This document shows positions 53,589 to 63,188 of a stretch of 64,000 nt of DNA, piece after piece. Made by a program: the position numbers and the translations under genes. Under the pieces are notes generated by a model. It did not search any database. It saw only the letters and a program-made list of their open reading frames with translations, and was not told where the DNA came from. The DNA is from Butyrivibrio sp. INlla14 (GTDB lineage: Bacteria > Bacillota > Clostridia > Lachnospirales > Lachnospiraceae), in the NCBI RefSeq assembly GCF_900102515.1, contig NZ_FMVS01000014.1:1-64000 (forward strand), given 5' to 3'. The number at the start of each line of letters is the position of its first letter. The first letter of the stretch is position 1.

Positions 53589-55376
53589 TCAGAATCCCTT
53601 AAGCCACTGATCATAGGCGGCCTTGTATTCGTCCATGTTCATGGAACTATTATATAGATGCATGTGCTTGTAGCGGCGCCTTGCTGCGCCGTAGGGGGCG
53701 AACTCTCCTTCGAATTCGTTCAGGTTGCACATCTCGTAGCCATCACCATTCATTATGGAGATGGGGACGATTATCGCATTATTGATCAGGAATTTCTCCG
53801 CTTCTGCAAAGGCGATATAGCGCCGCTTCTGACTGTAGTTGATACTGCTGGCCTGCTGGATCATGGAATTCCATCTGGCATTTAAAAAAGAAATCTTCGT
53901 ATCACTACATCTATTCCAAAAAGTATATTCATAGTCATCAGTAAAGGGCTCAGCCCAGGTCAAAGGATCTGAGAAGTTGGCGCCCCATCTGCATTTGGTG
54001 AAGGCATACTTGCCGCTTTCAATTACAGAAGTGGTAAAGCCAGTGTCATTGCCGGCTTCCACAACTACATCTACAAAATTTCTACCAAGAGCCGCTTCAA
54101 TCATGAGCTCAGCCTTATATGCCTCTTTTACCCAGCCCTCAACAGAAGGGTCATAGGGCATCAGAATCTTGATGGGGTATTTGACACCCTCTTCGTCAAG
54201 CTCAGCTTTGGCAAGTTTCCTAAAATACTTAGCCTGAGCGATGCTGTAGCTGTCTCTTCCTGAAATTGCGTTAAGGGCAGGGAGCTGAGTATAGTCCTGG
54301 CCCTCTATCCACAGGGATCTTGGTGGAGTGATGGTGTTACTTATAAGAGAAGCAGGGTCTTCCGGCTCGTAGATAGACAGCAGGGAAACTCTGTACAAAG
54401 AAGCCATGACCGCTTTTCTGAAATTTTCGTTAACTACAGCTTTTTTCCAGTTTTCCGGGTCATATTTCTCATCGAACTGAGGATCGAAGTTAAAGGCATA
54501 GAAGTAGGTAAAAGAGCTATCTGGTCTGGAACGGTGGATATGCTTGGAAATTTCCGGGTCTTCCAGGGATTTAACAAGCTGATCATATGGGATTATGGCC
54601 CTGTCTATGCTGCCTTCAAGGAACATTTCAACAGAAACATCGGAAGCATCATAGTCGTAATAGTTTTCAACCCTGTCAATATAGACATTTTCTTTATCCC
54701 AGTAGGATGGATTTTTTACAAGAATTTGCTTTTCAAAGGGCTGAAAATAGTGAAGTATAAAGGCACCACAATATAGAAGATTTTTATGGTCTTTGGCAAA
54801 CATAGGACCAACTTTTTTGAGGTAGGATCTGGAAACCGGAAGAAAGGCAGAATAGGACAGCATGCTTAAAAAAAACGGGCAAGAGTCCTTGAGCGTGTAG
54901 ATAATTGTCTTTTCATCGGGAGCTTCAACTGTAAAATCAATGGGCTTTGAGAGGTCATTGTCATCAGCGTATTCGGCGGCACAGAGCCAATCATCTGAGG
55001 TTACTTCATCGTAGTAATTACCATTATGGTCAACCCATTTGAGGTTATCTCTCAAGTGAAAAGTCCACTGAGTCATGGCACTATTGGAATCCCAGCTTTT
55101 GGCGAGGCCGGGAACTACTTTGCCATAAGAGTCATAGTCGATAAGGCAGTCAATGACATTTGAGCAGATAACGTTGTCCACAAGTGCGTTTGTGGACAGG
55201 TAGTTGAGGCTCATGGTTTCAGAAGAATAAAGAGTTTTATAGACTGCAGCGTCCCCTTTGTAGTATTCATCAAGGTTGTGATTTTCAATATCAGGGAGCT
55301 TATAGAAACTACAGCCGCTGTTAAGGAGCATAAGGGCGCAAAGACATATGGAAAGAAGCTTGTTTGTCTTTTTCAT
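53589..55376 (-). CDS. Oligopeptide-type ABC substrate-binding lipoprotein (family 5)
   Basis: A 595-aa extracellular binding protein; the signal ends LLNSGC (Cys22). Family-5 features include AKSWDSNSAMTQWTFHLRDN, LKWVDHNG and the C-terminal lobe FAEAEKFLINNAIIVPISIM. No permease or ATPase lies nearby. Its ATG overlaps the stop of the diguanylate cyclase gene (ATGA), so the two are translationally coupled. It may deliver a ligand signal to that sensor rather than feed transport. Confidence 0.88.
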   Translation of the reverse strand: MKKTNKLLSICLCALMLLNSGCSFYKLPDIENHNLDEYYKGDAAVYKTLYSSETMSLNYLSTNALVDNVICSNVIDCLIDYDSYGKVVPGLAKSWDSNSAMTQWTFHLRDNLKWVDHNGNYYDEVTSDDWLCAAEYADDNDLSKPIDFTVEAPDEKTIIYTLKDSCPFFLSMLSYSAFLPVSRSYLKKVGPMFAKDHKNLLYCGAFILHYFQPFEKQILVKNPSYWDKENVYIDRVENYYDYDASDVSVEMFLEGSIDRAIIPYDQLVKSLEDPEISKHIHRSRPDSSFTYFYAFNFDPQFDEKYDPENWKKAVVNENFRKAVMASLYRVSLLSIYEPEDPASLISNTITPPRSLWIEGQDYTQLPALNAISGRDSYSIAQAKYFRKLAKAELDEEGVKYPIKILMPYDPSVEGWVKEAYKAELMIEAALGRNFVDVVVEAGNDTGFTTSVIESGKYAFTKCRWGANFSDPLTWAEPFTDDYEYTFWNRCSDTKISFLNARWNSMIQQASSINYSQKRRYIAFAEAEKFLINNAIIVPISIMNGDGYEMCNLNEFEGEFAPYGAARRRYKHMHLYNSSMNMDEYKAAYDQWLKGF

Positions 55377-56788
55377 CCCCTCATCTCCTTTCCGATAGAT
55401 TCGTAGTATTTGCGTTTATTTTCGTACATTTCGGCTTCAGCGTTTTTGATGACAGTTAGGAGCTTTTTGTCAGGTGTAGCCATGGCAAGGCCGCAGGCTA
55501 CGTGGTAGTTGTTATCTTCAATTGCCTGGATCACCTTGGCAAGGTCCTTACGAACAAGGCTTTCGTCTCGCTCATATCTAAAGGCCACGAATTCATCGCC
55601 GCCAATCCTGTATGTGTTGTTCTCGCCAAACTCTGAAGAGATGAGAGTTGCTATTGTTTTTAGCATATTGTCACCGGCAACGTGGCCCTGAGTGTTGTTG
55701 AGTTCGTGTAGCCCATTTACGTCAAAATATATGCAGGCAAGACCGTCTGTGCCTTGCTGCAGGTGGGAGCAGAAGTATTCATAGCGGTTTCTGTTCTGAA
55801 GGCCAGTTAGAGCGTCCATATTGGCACGTCTTTCGATACCTACAAGGGAACCGGTTGTGATGTGGATTATGTAGAGGAAATAGATGACAAGTCCGATGCC
55901 CGCAACCAACAAGAAAATATACAGATAGGTGTGGATTGGCCGAACCTGGGCGTAAACACTCTCTGAGGGTACGCTTACCAGCATTTCCCACTCAGCAATG
56001 TCCATTGGAAGGAAGCAATAGTAAGTGGTAGTGCCGGTTGCACTATCGGTGCCTACAGCATAGCCGCTACTGCCGTTTCTGATGGCTTCGGTAAAAGAGC
56101 CATCTACACTAAGCGAATTAAGGCTGAAGCTGGCTTCCTCTATGGTCTGAAGCTGACGACCGGCGCCGTCAATAAGGAACATGCCGGTATTTCTTTCTAT
56201 AACTGATACTGTTGCACTACCATCATAAATATTGGGAACCCAGGCACTTAGAATATCCTCAGGAGTAACTGTTCCATAGATAAAAGCGATTGTTTCGCCT
56301 TTTCTTCTGATGGGCACAAAGGTTCTTATGTCATAGACACCAGGAGTATCGAGATCCTCCTGAAGAGTGGATATATGCTCGCCTTTTTGCTTTATCTTTT
56401 CAAAATCCAGAACGCCTGTGGCATCAATGTCATTTCCGGTTATTCTGATAATGGTATTGTCATCAGTGAGGATTGCAATATCTGAAATAGAAGATGTGAC
56501 TTTGCTTATGGTCAGGTAGGAATTAGTTTTGAAGGAGGAAAGGGAATCCTGGGAGGAGGAAATGATCCTTGCGGTCATACGCAGCATATTTCTGCTCGCA
56601 CGAAATTCACCCTCGATTGATTCGATGGTTTCTTCTGTAGCATTTTTAAGTTTCAGATAACTCTGTTCCCTTGTGTAAGACCTGATAAAAAAAACGAAAA
56701 ATAAAGAGCCGATCATAGCAGCTATTATCAGGACTATGGTAGCAATAAGGCTTCGAGTTCTAAATCTTTCCTGCGCTTTATTCCACAT
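55373..56788 (-). CDS. Membrane diguanylate cyclase with extracellular sensor domain
   Basis: A 471-aa protein: membrane helix (~15-37), external dCache-like sensor (~45-285), second helix (~288-310) and a GGDEF domain (~320-471). The domain has DALTGLQNRNRYEYF, YFDVNGLHELNNTQGH and the intact active site YRIGGDEFVAF; no RxxD inhibitory site is visible just upstream. It should make c-di-GMP in response to an external ligand. The ATG at 56788 is 11 nt from GGAG; a TTG at 56794 is closer and possible. Confidence 0.9.
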   Translation of the reverse strand: MWNKAQERFRTRSLIATIVLIIAAMIGSLFFVFFIRSYTREQSYLKLKNATEETIESIEGEFRASRNMLRMTARIISSSQDSLSSFKTNSYLTISKVTSSISDIAILTDDNTIIRITGNDIDATGVLDFEKIKQKGEHISTLQEDLDTPGVYDIRTFVPIRRKGETIAFIYGTVTPEDILSAWVPNIYDGSATVSVIERNTGMFLIDGAGRQLQTIEEASFSLNSLSVDGSFTEAIRNGSSGYAVGTDSATGTTTYYCFLPMDIAEWEMLVSVPSESVYAQVRPIHTYLYIFLLVAGIGLVIYFLYIIHITTGSLVGIERRANMDALTGLQNRNRYEYFCSHLQQGTDGLACIYFDVNGLHELNNTQGHVAGDNMLKTIATLISSEFGENNTYRIGGDEFVAFRYERDESLVRKDLAKVIQAIEDNNYHVACGLAMATPDKKLLTVIKNAEAEMYENKRKYYESIGKEMRG

Positions 56789-56915
56789 ATGCAAAAAACT
56801 CCGAGAGAATACTTCCCATGTCCATACATATACACAGTAATTATAGCATTTATGCGGCGTCTAATTATGAAAACTAGCGAAAATAAATATGTAAATTTAC
56901 GAAATTATAAAATTC

Positions 56916-56963
56916 TGAAGTTATGAAGTTATGAAGTTATGAAGTTATGAAGTTATGAAGTTA
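56916..56963. repeat. 8-bp microsatellite, six perfect copies
   Basis: TGAAGTTA is repeated six times without error at 56916, 56924, 56932, 56940, 56948 and 56956, then decays. It lies in the 337-349-bp gap between the divergent GGDEF and MFS/spermidine-synthase genes, 125 bp from the former and 174 bp from the latter. Copy-number slippage could alter promoter spacing. The rest of the gap holds no gene. Confidence 0.9.
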
Positions 56964-57137
56964 TGACAGTTGATATTTGCTTGCTTACAATATGATTGCA
57001 TGCACTAGCTTGTGGCAAAGGTCTATGATATACTTCTCATAATGATATTCGAATTGTTATTATGGATGAGTCAGTGATCTAGGGGTATTTTCACAATTCT
57101 ATATCATATCTATATCAAAAAATTATTGGGGAAAATC

Positions 57138-58781
57138 ATGAAAAACAAATCCATCTTAAACAACAAATTATTCTTATACATGACTGAGTTTTTTGCAGGA
57201 ATGTCCGTAATGGCTGTAGAGCTTGGCGCCAGCAGACTTCTTGCGCCATATTTTAGTTCATCGCAGATTGTGTGGACCATCATAATTGGAACTATCATGA
57301 TTGCTATGGCTCTTGGAAACATCTATGGCGGTAGGGCAGCCGACAAAAACCCAGATCCGGGAAGGCTTTATGGAAGGATCATTGTTGCAGCTCTTTGGAT
57401 CGCAGCAATTCCAGTGCTTGGCAAATACATAATTCTAGGGATTTCTGCAGTTTTGATCTTTGCAGTTAATAGTAACTTCCTTGTTATTGCTGCCTTTGCG
57501 GCTTGTATGATAGTGTTCGTTTTTCCGTTATTTCTTTTGGGAACGGTAACACCAAGCCTTGCCAAGTACACTACAGACTCCCTTGAGGACAACGGCAAGA
57601 TTATTGGAACTCTCGGCGCTTTCAATACGATCGGAAGCATCATTGGAACCTTCGTTCCGACCTTTGTCACAATCCCTGCAGTGGGTACCGCAGCTACATT
57701 CCTTATCTTTGCTGGAATTCTCCTGGCGCTGGCAATTCTTTATTTTGTTAGCTCTGGAAAAAGGAAGGTGGTTTCAAGTCTTCTGATATTCGCTCTCTGC
57801 GTAGTTTTCGGCCACAGCTCCAGCTTTGCTTTCTGGGAAAAAGACCTGACTTTCGAAGGAGAGTCTGTCTACAATTATCTTCAGGTAAAGGAAACTGACA
57901 ATTCTGTAATTCTGTCCACCAATGTGCTCTTTGGCGTTCAGTCTATTCTTGTCAAGAACGGCCAGTTAACTGGCATGTACTACGACTACGCCATGGCAGC
58001 CCCATATATGACTGGGGTAAAAGAAAAAGAGTCTCAAGGTCAGAAGCTAAACGTCCTGATCCTTGGCATGGGGTCAGGAACTTACGCAACTCAGCTTAGC
58101 CGCCATTTTGATAATGTTGAAGTTGAGGGAGTTGAAATTGATGATAAGATAACTGATCTTGCCCACAAATATTTTGAACTTCCTGATGAAACAAAGGTTA
58201 CAACTTACGATGGAAGAGCATATCTTGCGGCTATAGACGGCAAGTATGATGTGATCATGGTGGATGCTTATCAGGACATCACTATTCCATTCCAGATGTC
58301 CTCCGTAGAATTTTTTACCATGGTCAAAGATCACCTTACTGATGACGGAGTAATGGTGGTCAACATGAATCTCTACAGTGATGAACTTGCGGCAGATGCT
58401 GGAGTAAATGCTGGCATTGATGCTCCTTCCATCAACACTTATCTTGCAGACACAATCGCATCAGTCTTTGATAACACCGTAGTTGTGGATGTTCCCTATT
58501 CAACCAATAAAGAGCTCTTTGCCACAAACAATGGCGCTTTTATGGATACTCTTTTAACAAATATCGAACTTGAAGAAAATGAGACACTTAGGGCTATGAT
58601 GACAAGAGCCCATGACACAGCAATTTCCTACAACGGAACAGGCCACATCATGACTGATGACAAGGCCCCGGTAGAGCTTCTGGGCATGAGGCAGATCGAC
58701 CTTATCATCAAGGACGAAGTCAGCTACTACAAGGAAATCTACAATTCTCAGGGAATACAGGGACTTTTGAAGCTGTTGTAA
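57138..58781 (+). CDS. Fused MFS/spermidine-synthase-like protein
   Basis: A 547-aa protein with about seven membrane segments (residues ~10-225) and a cytoplasmic methyltransferase-fold domain (~290-500). The latter has the nucleotide/SAM-type loop VLILGMGSGTYATQL, EVEGVEIDDKI and YDVIMVDAYQDITIPFQMS. Genuine spermidine synthases have GGGDGG and DxxDP here, so polyamine synthesis is doubtful. ATG at 57138 with TTGGGGA upstream. Probably a single gene. Confidence 0.85.
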   Translation: MKNKSILNNKLFLYMTEFFAGMSVMAVELGASRLLAPYFSSSQIVWTIIIGTIMIAMALGNIYGGRAADKNPDPGRLYGRIIVAALWIAAIPVLGKYIILGISAVLIFAVNSNFLVIAAFAACMIVFVFPLFLLGTVTPSLAKYTTDSLEDNGKIIGTLGAFNTIGSIIGTFVPTFVTIPAVGTAATFLIFAGILLALAILYFVSSGKRKVVSSLLIFALCVVFGHSSSFAFWEKDLTFEGESVYNYLQVKETDNSVILSTNVLFGVQSILVKNGQLTGMYYDYAMAAPYMTGVKEKESQGQKLNVLILGMGSGTYATQLSRHFDNVEVEGVEIDDKITDLAHKYFELPDETKVTTYDGRAYLAAIDGKYDVIMVDAYQDITIPFQMSSVEFFTMVKDHLTDDGVMVVNMNLYSDELAADAGVNAGIDAPSINTYLADTIASVFDNTVVVDVPYSTNKELFATNNGAFMDTLLTNIELEENETLRAMMTRAHDTAISYNGTGHIMTDDKAPVELLGMRQIDLIIKDEVSYYKEIYNSQGIQGLLKLL

Positions 58782-58900
58782 ATGATTTTTTTGATTGCGG
58801 ATTCGCATGAAATATAGTAAGCTAGTAATAGTTTTGCAATAACTAAAATATTAAACTTTAATGTAAAATATAATTATACACCGCATAAAGGAGAGAGAAC

Positions 58901-60406
58901 ATGTTTAGACTGAGCATTAATCCCAAGAGCCACAAGGGTCACATCAATCCTGAGCTTCAGGGACATTTTGCAGAGCATCTCGGAAGGGGAATCTATGAGG
59001 GGCTCTATGTCAAGGAAGATGCAGGCATCGAGAATGTAAACGGCATGAGGAAGGACGTAATTGAGGCGCTTAAAGAGCTTCAGGTACCAGTTCTCAGATG
59101 GCCAGGCGGATGCTTTGCAGATGAGTATCACTGGAAAGATGGTATTGGTCCCAAGGAAGGCCGTAAGAAGATGATCAACACTCACTGGGGCGGAGTTGTA
59201 GAGGATAACAGCTTCGGAACACATGAGTTTATGGAGCTTTGCGACCAAATCTCCTGCAAGAACTATGTAAACGGAAATCTTGGAAGTGGTACAGTTCAGG
59301 AGATGTCAGAGTGGGTTGAATACATGACCTTTGATGGAGTATCTCCAATGGCTGACCTTCGTAAGAAGAACGGACATGAGAAGCCATGGAAGGTTGACTA
59401 CTTTGGAGTTGGTAATGAGAACTGGGGCTGCGGCGGCAATATGCTTCCTGATATGTATGCTAATCTTTATCGCAGATATCAGACCTATGTTCGCGATTAC
59501 AAGCAGGATGAGCATGTAAATAAGGTATGCTGCGGTGCTAACGCTGAGGACTTTACATGGACTGAGGAAGTTATGAAGACTTGCTTTAAGGCACCTGTTC
59601 ATCTTCACGGTTTCATGGATGGACTCTCACTTCACTACTACACAGTTCCTGGAACATGGGAGCACAAGGGAAGTGCTACAGACTTCGATGAAAAAGAATA
59701 TTACAAGACCCTTAAGAAGACTCTTTTCATGGAGACTCTTATTAAAGGCCATGCAGCGATCATGGATAGATATGACAAGGATCACAAGGTTGGTATGGTT
59801 ATCGACGAGTGGGGCACATGGTATGATGTAGAACCAGGAACCAACCCAGGATTCCTCTACCAGCAGAACACTATCAGAGATGCTCTTGTAGCAGGTATTA
59901 ACCTTAACCTCTTCAACAAGCACTGCGACAGAGTCAAGATGGCCAACATTGCTCAGATGATCAACGTACTTCAGTCCGTAATCCTCACAGATGGCCAGAA
60001 GATGATCAAGACTCCAACTTATCATGTATTCAACATGTACAAGTATCATCAGAACGCTGAGCTTCTTGATAGCTTTATTGAGACACAGGAAATCGGACTT
60101 GAGGATGAATACAAGGTTCCAAATTTGACAGAATCTGTATCACTTGGCACAGACGGCAAGATCCATGTGACAATCACAAACCTCTCCTGCAGCGAGAGTT
60201 ATGAGATTGAGGCAGCAGTTGCAGATACTGAGGTAAAAGAAATCTCTGGCCAGGTAGTTGGCGGCGAGATGCACCTTCACAACACCTTCGAGGAGCCTGA
60301 AAATGTTGTAGCAAAGGCCTTCGATGCTGTGGAAAACCTTGGAAACGGCAAGCTTAAATTCACAATTCCAGCAAGCAGCGTTATCCACCTTGCACTTAGC
60401 ATTTGA
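58901..60406 (+). CDS. abfA: GH51 alpha-L-arabinofuranosidase
   Basis: A 501-aa cytoplasmic enzyme that removes arabinose side chains from arabinoxylan or arabinan oligosaccharides. Signature parts: N-terminal GHFAEHLGRGIYEG, WPGGCFADEYHW, acid/base Glu173 in VGNENWGCGG, and nucleophile Glu303 in IDEWGTWYD. The last ~120 residues form the usual beta-sandwich. AAAGGAGAG precedes the ATG. It complements the exported GH10 xylanase at the other end of the window; a TATAAT at 58869-58874 is a possible -10. Confidence 0.95.
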   Translation: MFRLSINPKSHKGHINPELQGHFAEHLGRGIYEGLYVKEDAGIENVNGMRKDVIEALKELQVPVLRWPGGCFADEYHWKDGIGPKEGRKKMINTHWGGVVEDNSFGTHEFMELCDQISCKNYVNGNLGSGTVQEMSEWVEYMTFDGVSPMADLRKKNGHEKPWKVDYFGVGNENWGCGGNMLPDMYANLYRRYQTYVRDYKQDEHVNKVCCGANAEDFTWTEEVMKTCFKAPVHLHGFMDGLSLHYYTVPGTWEHKGSATDFDEKEYYKTLKKTLFMETLIKGHAAIMDRYDKDHKVGMVIDEWGTWYDVEPGTNPGFLYQQNTIRDALVAGINLNLFNKHCDRVKMANIAQMINVLQSVILTDGQKMIKTPTYHVFNMYKYHQNAELLDSFIETQEIGLEDEYKVPNLTESVSLGTDGKIHVTITNLSCSESYEIEAAVADTEVKEISGQVVGGEMHLHNTFEEPENVVAKAFDAVENLGNGKLKFTIPASSVIHLALSI

Positions 60407-60436
60407 TCAAGATACTGATAAGATAAAAAATAAATG

Positions 60437-60476
60437 ATAACCCCAGTTCCTATAAAATTTTAGGGATTGGGGTTAT
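60437..60476 (+). terminator. Terminator after GH51 gene
   Basis: ATAACCCCA (60437-60445) pairs with TGGGGTTAT (60468-60476), extended by TTCCTA/TAGGGA pairs. The T-tract is modest (TGAGTTTT). Confidence 0.75.
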
Positions 60477-60716
60477 TGAGTTTTATGATATATGCCAACT
60501 AGTCCGATATGAATTCTGATTTTCTGAGGAAATTCAATAATCTATAGATTCCAGAACGTATTTTCATTATTACGTTCAAGAAGTTATTGTATAATGTAAG
60601 TGGATGTATGAATGGTGTGCAACTGGTTAAAAGATACACATATAGATACTGACCAGGCAGAAATACGCACTATGCTACGTATTTCGTGAGAAATTATTGT
60701 AGTGTGAGAGGAATGC
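60477..60716 (+). promoter_or_regulatory. Leader region of the CLC transporter gene
   Basis: Contains an inverted repeat AACGTA...TACGTT (60555-60576) just upstream of TATAAT (60590-60595), and a hairpin CTGGT (60623-60627) with ACCAG (60652-60656) in the presumed leader. I looked for a fluoride riboswitch core and did not find its conserved blocks. Confidence 0.35.
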
Positions 60717-62000
60717 ATGGAAAAAAGAGAAAACCCGATAAATAATATTATTGAGCATATGCCTGACCTCGATTTGCTGGGAAGAATACGGGTGCTTGTA
60801 AGATGGCTGTCCTTTGGAGGACTCACAGGACTACTTGTGGGACTTACAGGAACAGCTTTTTATTATTCAATAAGCTGGGCAATGGAATTTAGAAAAGGGC
60901 ATGATTATATAATCGCAGCTCTTCCGCTTGCGGGTCTTCTCATTGTCTTTTTGTACAGACTCTGCAAAGACTACGAGGATAAGGGGACAAACCTTGTTAT
61001 CAAGTCAATCCAGGAGGGGGACAATCTGCCTGTGACTAAGGCACCTCTCATATTTATCTCAACTACACTGACCCATCTCTTTGGAGGATCCACAGGTCGT
61101 GAAAGCGCAGCACTTCAGATGGGAGGAAGTCTTGGCTACAACCTTGGACGGCTCTTTAAGCTAAAGGATGGAGACATCAAGATCATAACCATGTGTGGCA
61201 TGAGTGCGGCGTTCTCAGCTCTTTTTGGAACACCGATGACGGCGGCCTTTATGGCTATGGAAATAGAAAACGTAGGAATAATGTACTATTCAGCTCTGGT
61301 TCCCTGCGTAATATCAGCGCTGGTAGCTACTGGCATTTCAAGATATCTGGGTGTTTCAACGGAAGTTTTTACCGTGAATGTAGTTCCAGAGTTTAGCCTT
61401 TATAATGCGGTGTTTACCGGAATCCTGGGAATTCTGTGCGCGGTTGTCAGCGTTATCTTTTGCCAGACCTTGAAATTTGCAGGAAGAAATTATAAGAAGC
61501 TTTTGCCAAATCCCTATATTCGTGTGTTTGTAGGCGGTGTGATTGTAGCGGGACTGACCTTTCTGTCAGGAGTAAGATACTTTAACGGCGCAGGTATCGA
61601 CGTTATTGAGATGGCAATAAAAGGAGAAGCGCCTTTTTATGCCTTTCTGCTAAAGATAATATTCACAGCCCTTACTCTTGGTGCGGGTTACAAGGGCGGC
61701 GAGATTGTGCCGGCGCTCTACATCGGAGCAACCTTTGGGTGTCTGTACTCACAGATTCTTGGATTTGACCCGGCCCTGTGCGCAGCCATCGGAATGGGAG
61801 CGCTGTTTTGCGGAGTTACAAATTGTCCGATCTCATCGCTTTTTATCTGCTTTGAACTGTTTGGATTTAAGGGGATGCCGTATTATCTTTTGGCGGTAGC
61901 CCTTAGTTACACCTTTTCTGGCTATTCAAGCCTTTATAGCAGCCAGAAGATTGCTTATTCCAAGTTCCACAATAAGTACGTAAATCGCCAGACAAGGTAA
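60717..62000 (+). CDS. CLC family anion channel/transporter
   Basis: A 427-aa CLC protein with about ten helices. The filter-helix motif is THLFGGSTGRESAALQMGG, so the usual GREGP is GRESA but the gating Glu is kept. The segment preceding it (DKGTNLVIKSIQEG) replaces GSGIPE, as in CLC-F-type fluoride antiporters and related Firmicutes proteins. The later motif GGEIVPALYIGATFG is normal. No CBS domains. Either chloride or fluoride transport is possible. Confidence 0.88.
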   Translation: MEKRENPINNIIEHMPDLDLLGRIRVLVRWLSFGGLTGLLVGLTGTAFYYSISWAMEFRKGHDYIIAALPLAGLLIVFLYRLCKDYEDKGTNLVIKSIQEGDNLPVTKAPLIFISTTLTHLFGGSTGRESAALQMGGSLGYNLGRLFKLKDGDIKIITMCGMSAAFSALFGTPMTAAFMAMEIENVGIMYYSALVPCVISALVATGISRYLGVSTEVFTVNVVPEFSLYNAVFTGILGILCAVVSVIFCQTLKFAGRNYKKLLPNPYIRVFVGGVIVAGLTFLSGVRYFNGAGIDVIEMAIKGEAPFYAFLLKIIFTALTLGAGYKGGEIVPALYIGATFGCLYSQILGFDPALCAAIGMGALFCGVTNCPISSLFICFELFGFKGMPYYLLAVALSYTFSGYSSLYSSQKIAYSKFHNKYVNRQTR

Positions 62001-62011
62001 TTACAAAAATC

Positions 62012-62054
62012 AAGGAGCGGCATCGAATATCCACTGATAATCGTGCCGCTCCTT
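62012..62054. terminator. Bidirectional terminator between CLC and minus-strand gene
   Basis: Perfect 11-bp stem AAGGAGCGGCA (62012-62022) with TGCCGCTCCTT (62044-62054). Serves both convergent genes. Confidence 0.85.
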
Positions 62055-62083
62055 CTATATAATTGCCATCCTACCTTTCAAAG

Positions 62084-62440
62084 TTAAGCGAATAGATCCA
62101 GCCTGCTTCCGGCTGTATCATATCCATATCCTGACTGATCCTGTGAGTACCCTACTGTCATGCCCTGGAATCTGTTTGCCACTTCGTTGTACATTCTGCT
62201 TGTTTCCTGAGATTTCTGAACCATGCCAATAGCAAGCTTCATAGGATCTTCATTGTCGGAATCATCACCAATAAGCTGTGCATTGGGATATCCAACAGGA
62301 TTAACATTTGGAATAACGCCCTGGGCAGCGTGCTGAACGAATGCATCTGAAACCTCGGATTCGTTCTTGACTGCCAAGTTCATAGGCTGCACATAGCTCA
62401 TGCCATAAGCGTTTCCAAGAGAACCTATAGATATTGCCAT
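62084..62440 (-). CDS. Hypothetical small protein
   Basis: A 118-aa protein without signal peptide or membrane helix. The sequence is Gly/Asn/Tyr-rich at both ends, with a central helix (PMKLAIGMVQKSQETSRMYN) and a terminal SRLDLFA. AGGGAG precedes the ATG. Family not recognised; the composition is reminiscent of small flagellum-associated proteins, but I cannot support that. Confidence 0.65.
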   Translation of the reverse strand: MAISIGSLGNAYGMSYVQPMNLAVKNESEVSDAFVQHAAQGVIPNVNPVGYPNAQLIGDDSDNEDPMKLAIGMVQKSQETSRMYNEVANRFQGMTVGYSQDQSGYGYDTAGSRLDLFA

Positions 62441-62750
62441 TTAATCTCCCTTTCATAAACTTGTCGGGACATATGCGGAAGAAAGAAGTCTTTTCCCAAC
62501 TTCATAACGCCCATAAAGTTCTGTGTATATAGTACATTACAGGCCCCAAATATACAATTATCCACAGGAAAACAAAACATAAACTTTCAAAATTAAATTA
62601 TTAAATTTCGTTAAAAAGTATGATATTATAATAAAGAGGGATTTTTCTGCCCTTTTAACAAGTTCTTTTGACTATAAAACTTCAATTGTAAAAGTACAAG
62701 ATAACACACGGCTTTAGGTTATCCAATGTACGGGAAAGGGGTAAAAACAG
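62441..62750. other. Divergent AT-rich intergenic region
   Basis: A 310-bp gap with promoters for both small genes. TATAAT at 62627-62632 is a possible -10 for the plus-strand gene, without a good -35. No other structure seen. Confidence 0.4.
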
Positions 62751-63026
62751 ATGGGAAACAGCCAGCTGCAGTATTCTCCGTTCAGACCCAATTTGAAGAC
62801 AGCCGAAGTATTTGCTTGGGGAGATCCGGAGTACAACTTATTTGATCAGTTAATCGAGAAATATGAGGAATGCCATCCTGAGTATTGCTCGCTCTCTTCT
62901 TACGAAAAAATGGTAATTGAGGAGCAAATCCATCATGAAGCTATTGGACTTACACCTCTTAACCTTATAAAAAATTTCGTTGAAGATCCTCAGTTTGATG
63001 AGTTTAGATCGGTGGATTTTCTGTGA
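62751..63026 (+). CDS. Hypothetical 91-aa protein
   Basis: A small acidic soluble protein with aromatic residues in the first half and a helical second half (SYEKMVIEEQIHHEAIGLTP). GGGAAAGGGG precedes the ATG. A terminator follows about 100 bp downstream. No family recognised. Confidence 0.65.
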   Translation: MGNSQLQYSPFRPNLKTAEVFAWGDPEYNLFDQLIEKYEECHPEYCSLSSYEKMVIEEQIHHEAIGLTPLNLIKNFVEDPQFDEFRSVDFL

Positions 63027-63127
63027 ATATGATAGTTATCCCTTTATACTGGGGAACAGTAGTACATAGATAAGATGTGTATGCATAGGCACACATAGAA
63101 TTGAAGAATATTAGAAGCAGAAATATG

Positions 63128-63160
63128 AACTCCCTGTAATCGTGGTGGTTACAGGGAGTT
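63128..63160. terminator. Terminator between convergent small genes
   Basis: AACTCCCTGTAA (63128-63139) pairs perfectly with TTACAGGGAGTT (63149-63160), followed by TTC on the plus strand; it suits both directions. Confidence 0.8.
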
Positions 63161-63188
63161 TTCATATTAGTGACTTTGCGAGCTTTTG

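Noticed and set aside
53658..53885. Plus-strand frame opposite the peptide-binding protein gene
   Set aside because: It lies fully inside a well-supported minus-strand gene, with no ribosome site or family likeness; many similar opposite-strand frames were dropped for the same reason.
60590..60716. Fluoride riboswitch before the CLC gene
   Set aside because: Only a simple CTGGT/ACCAG hairpin is visible; the conserved GATG and TGATG blocks are missing in the needed order.
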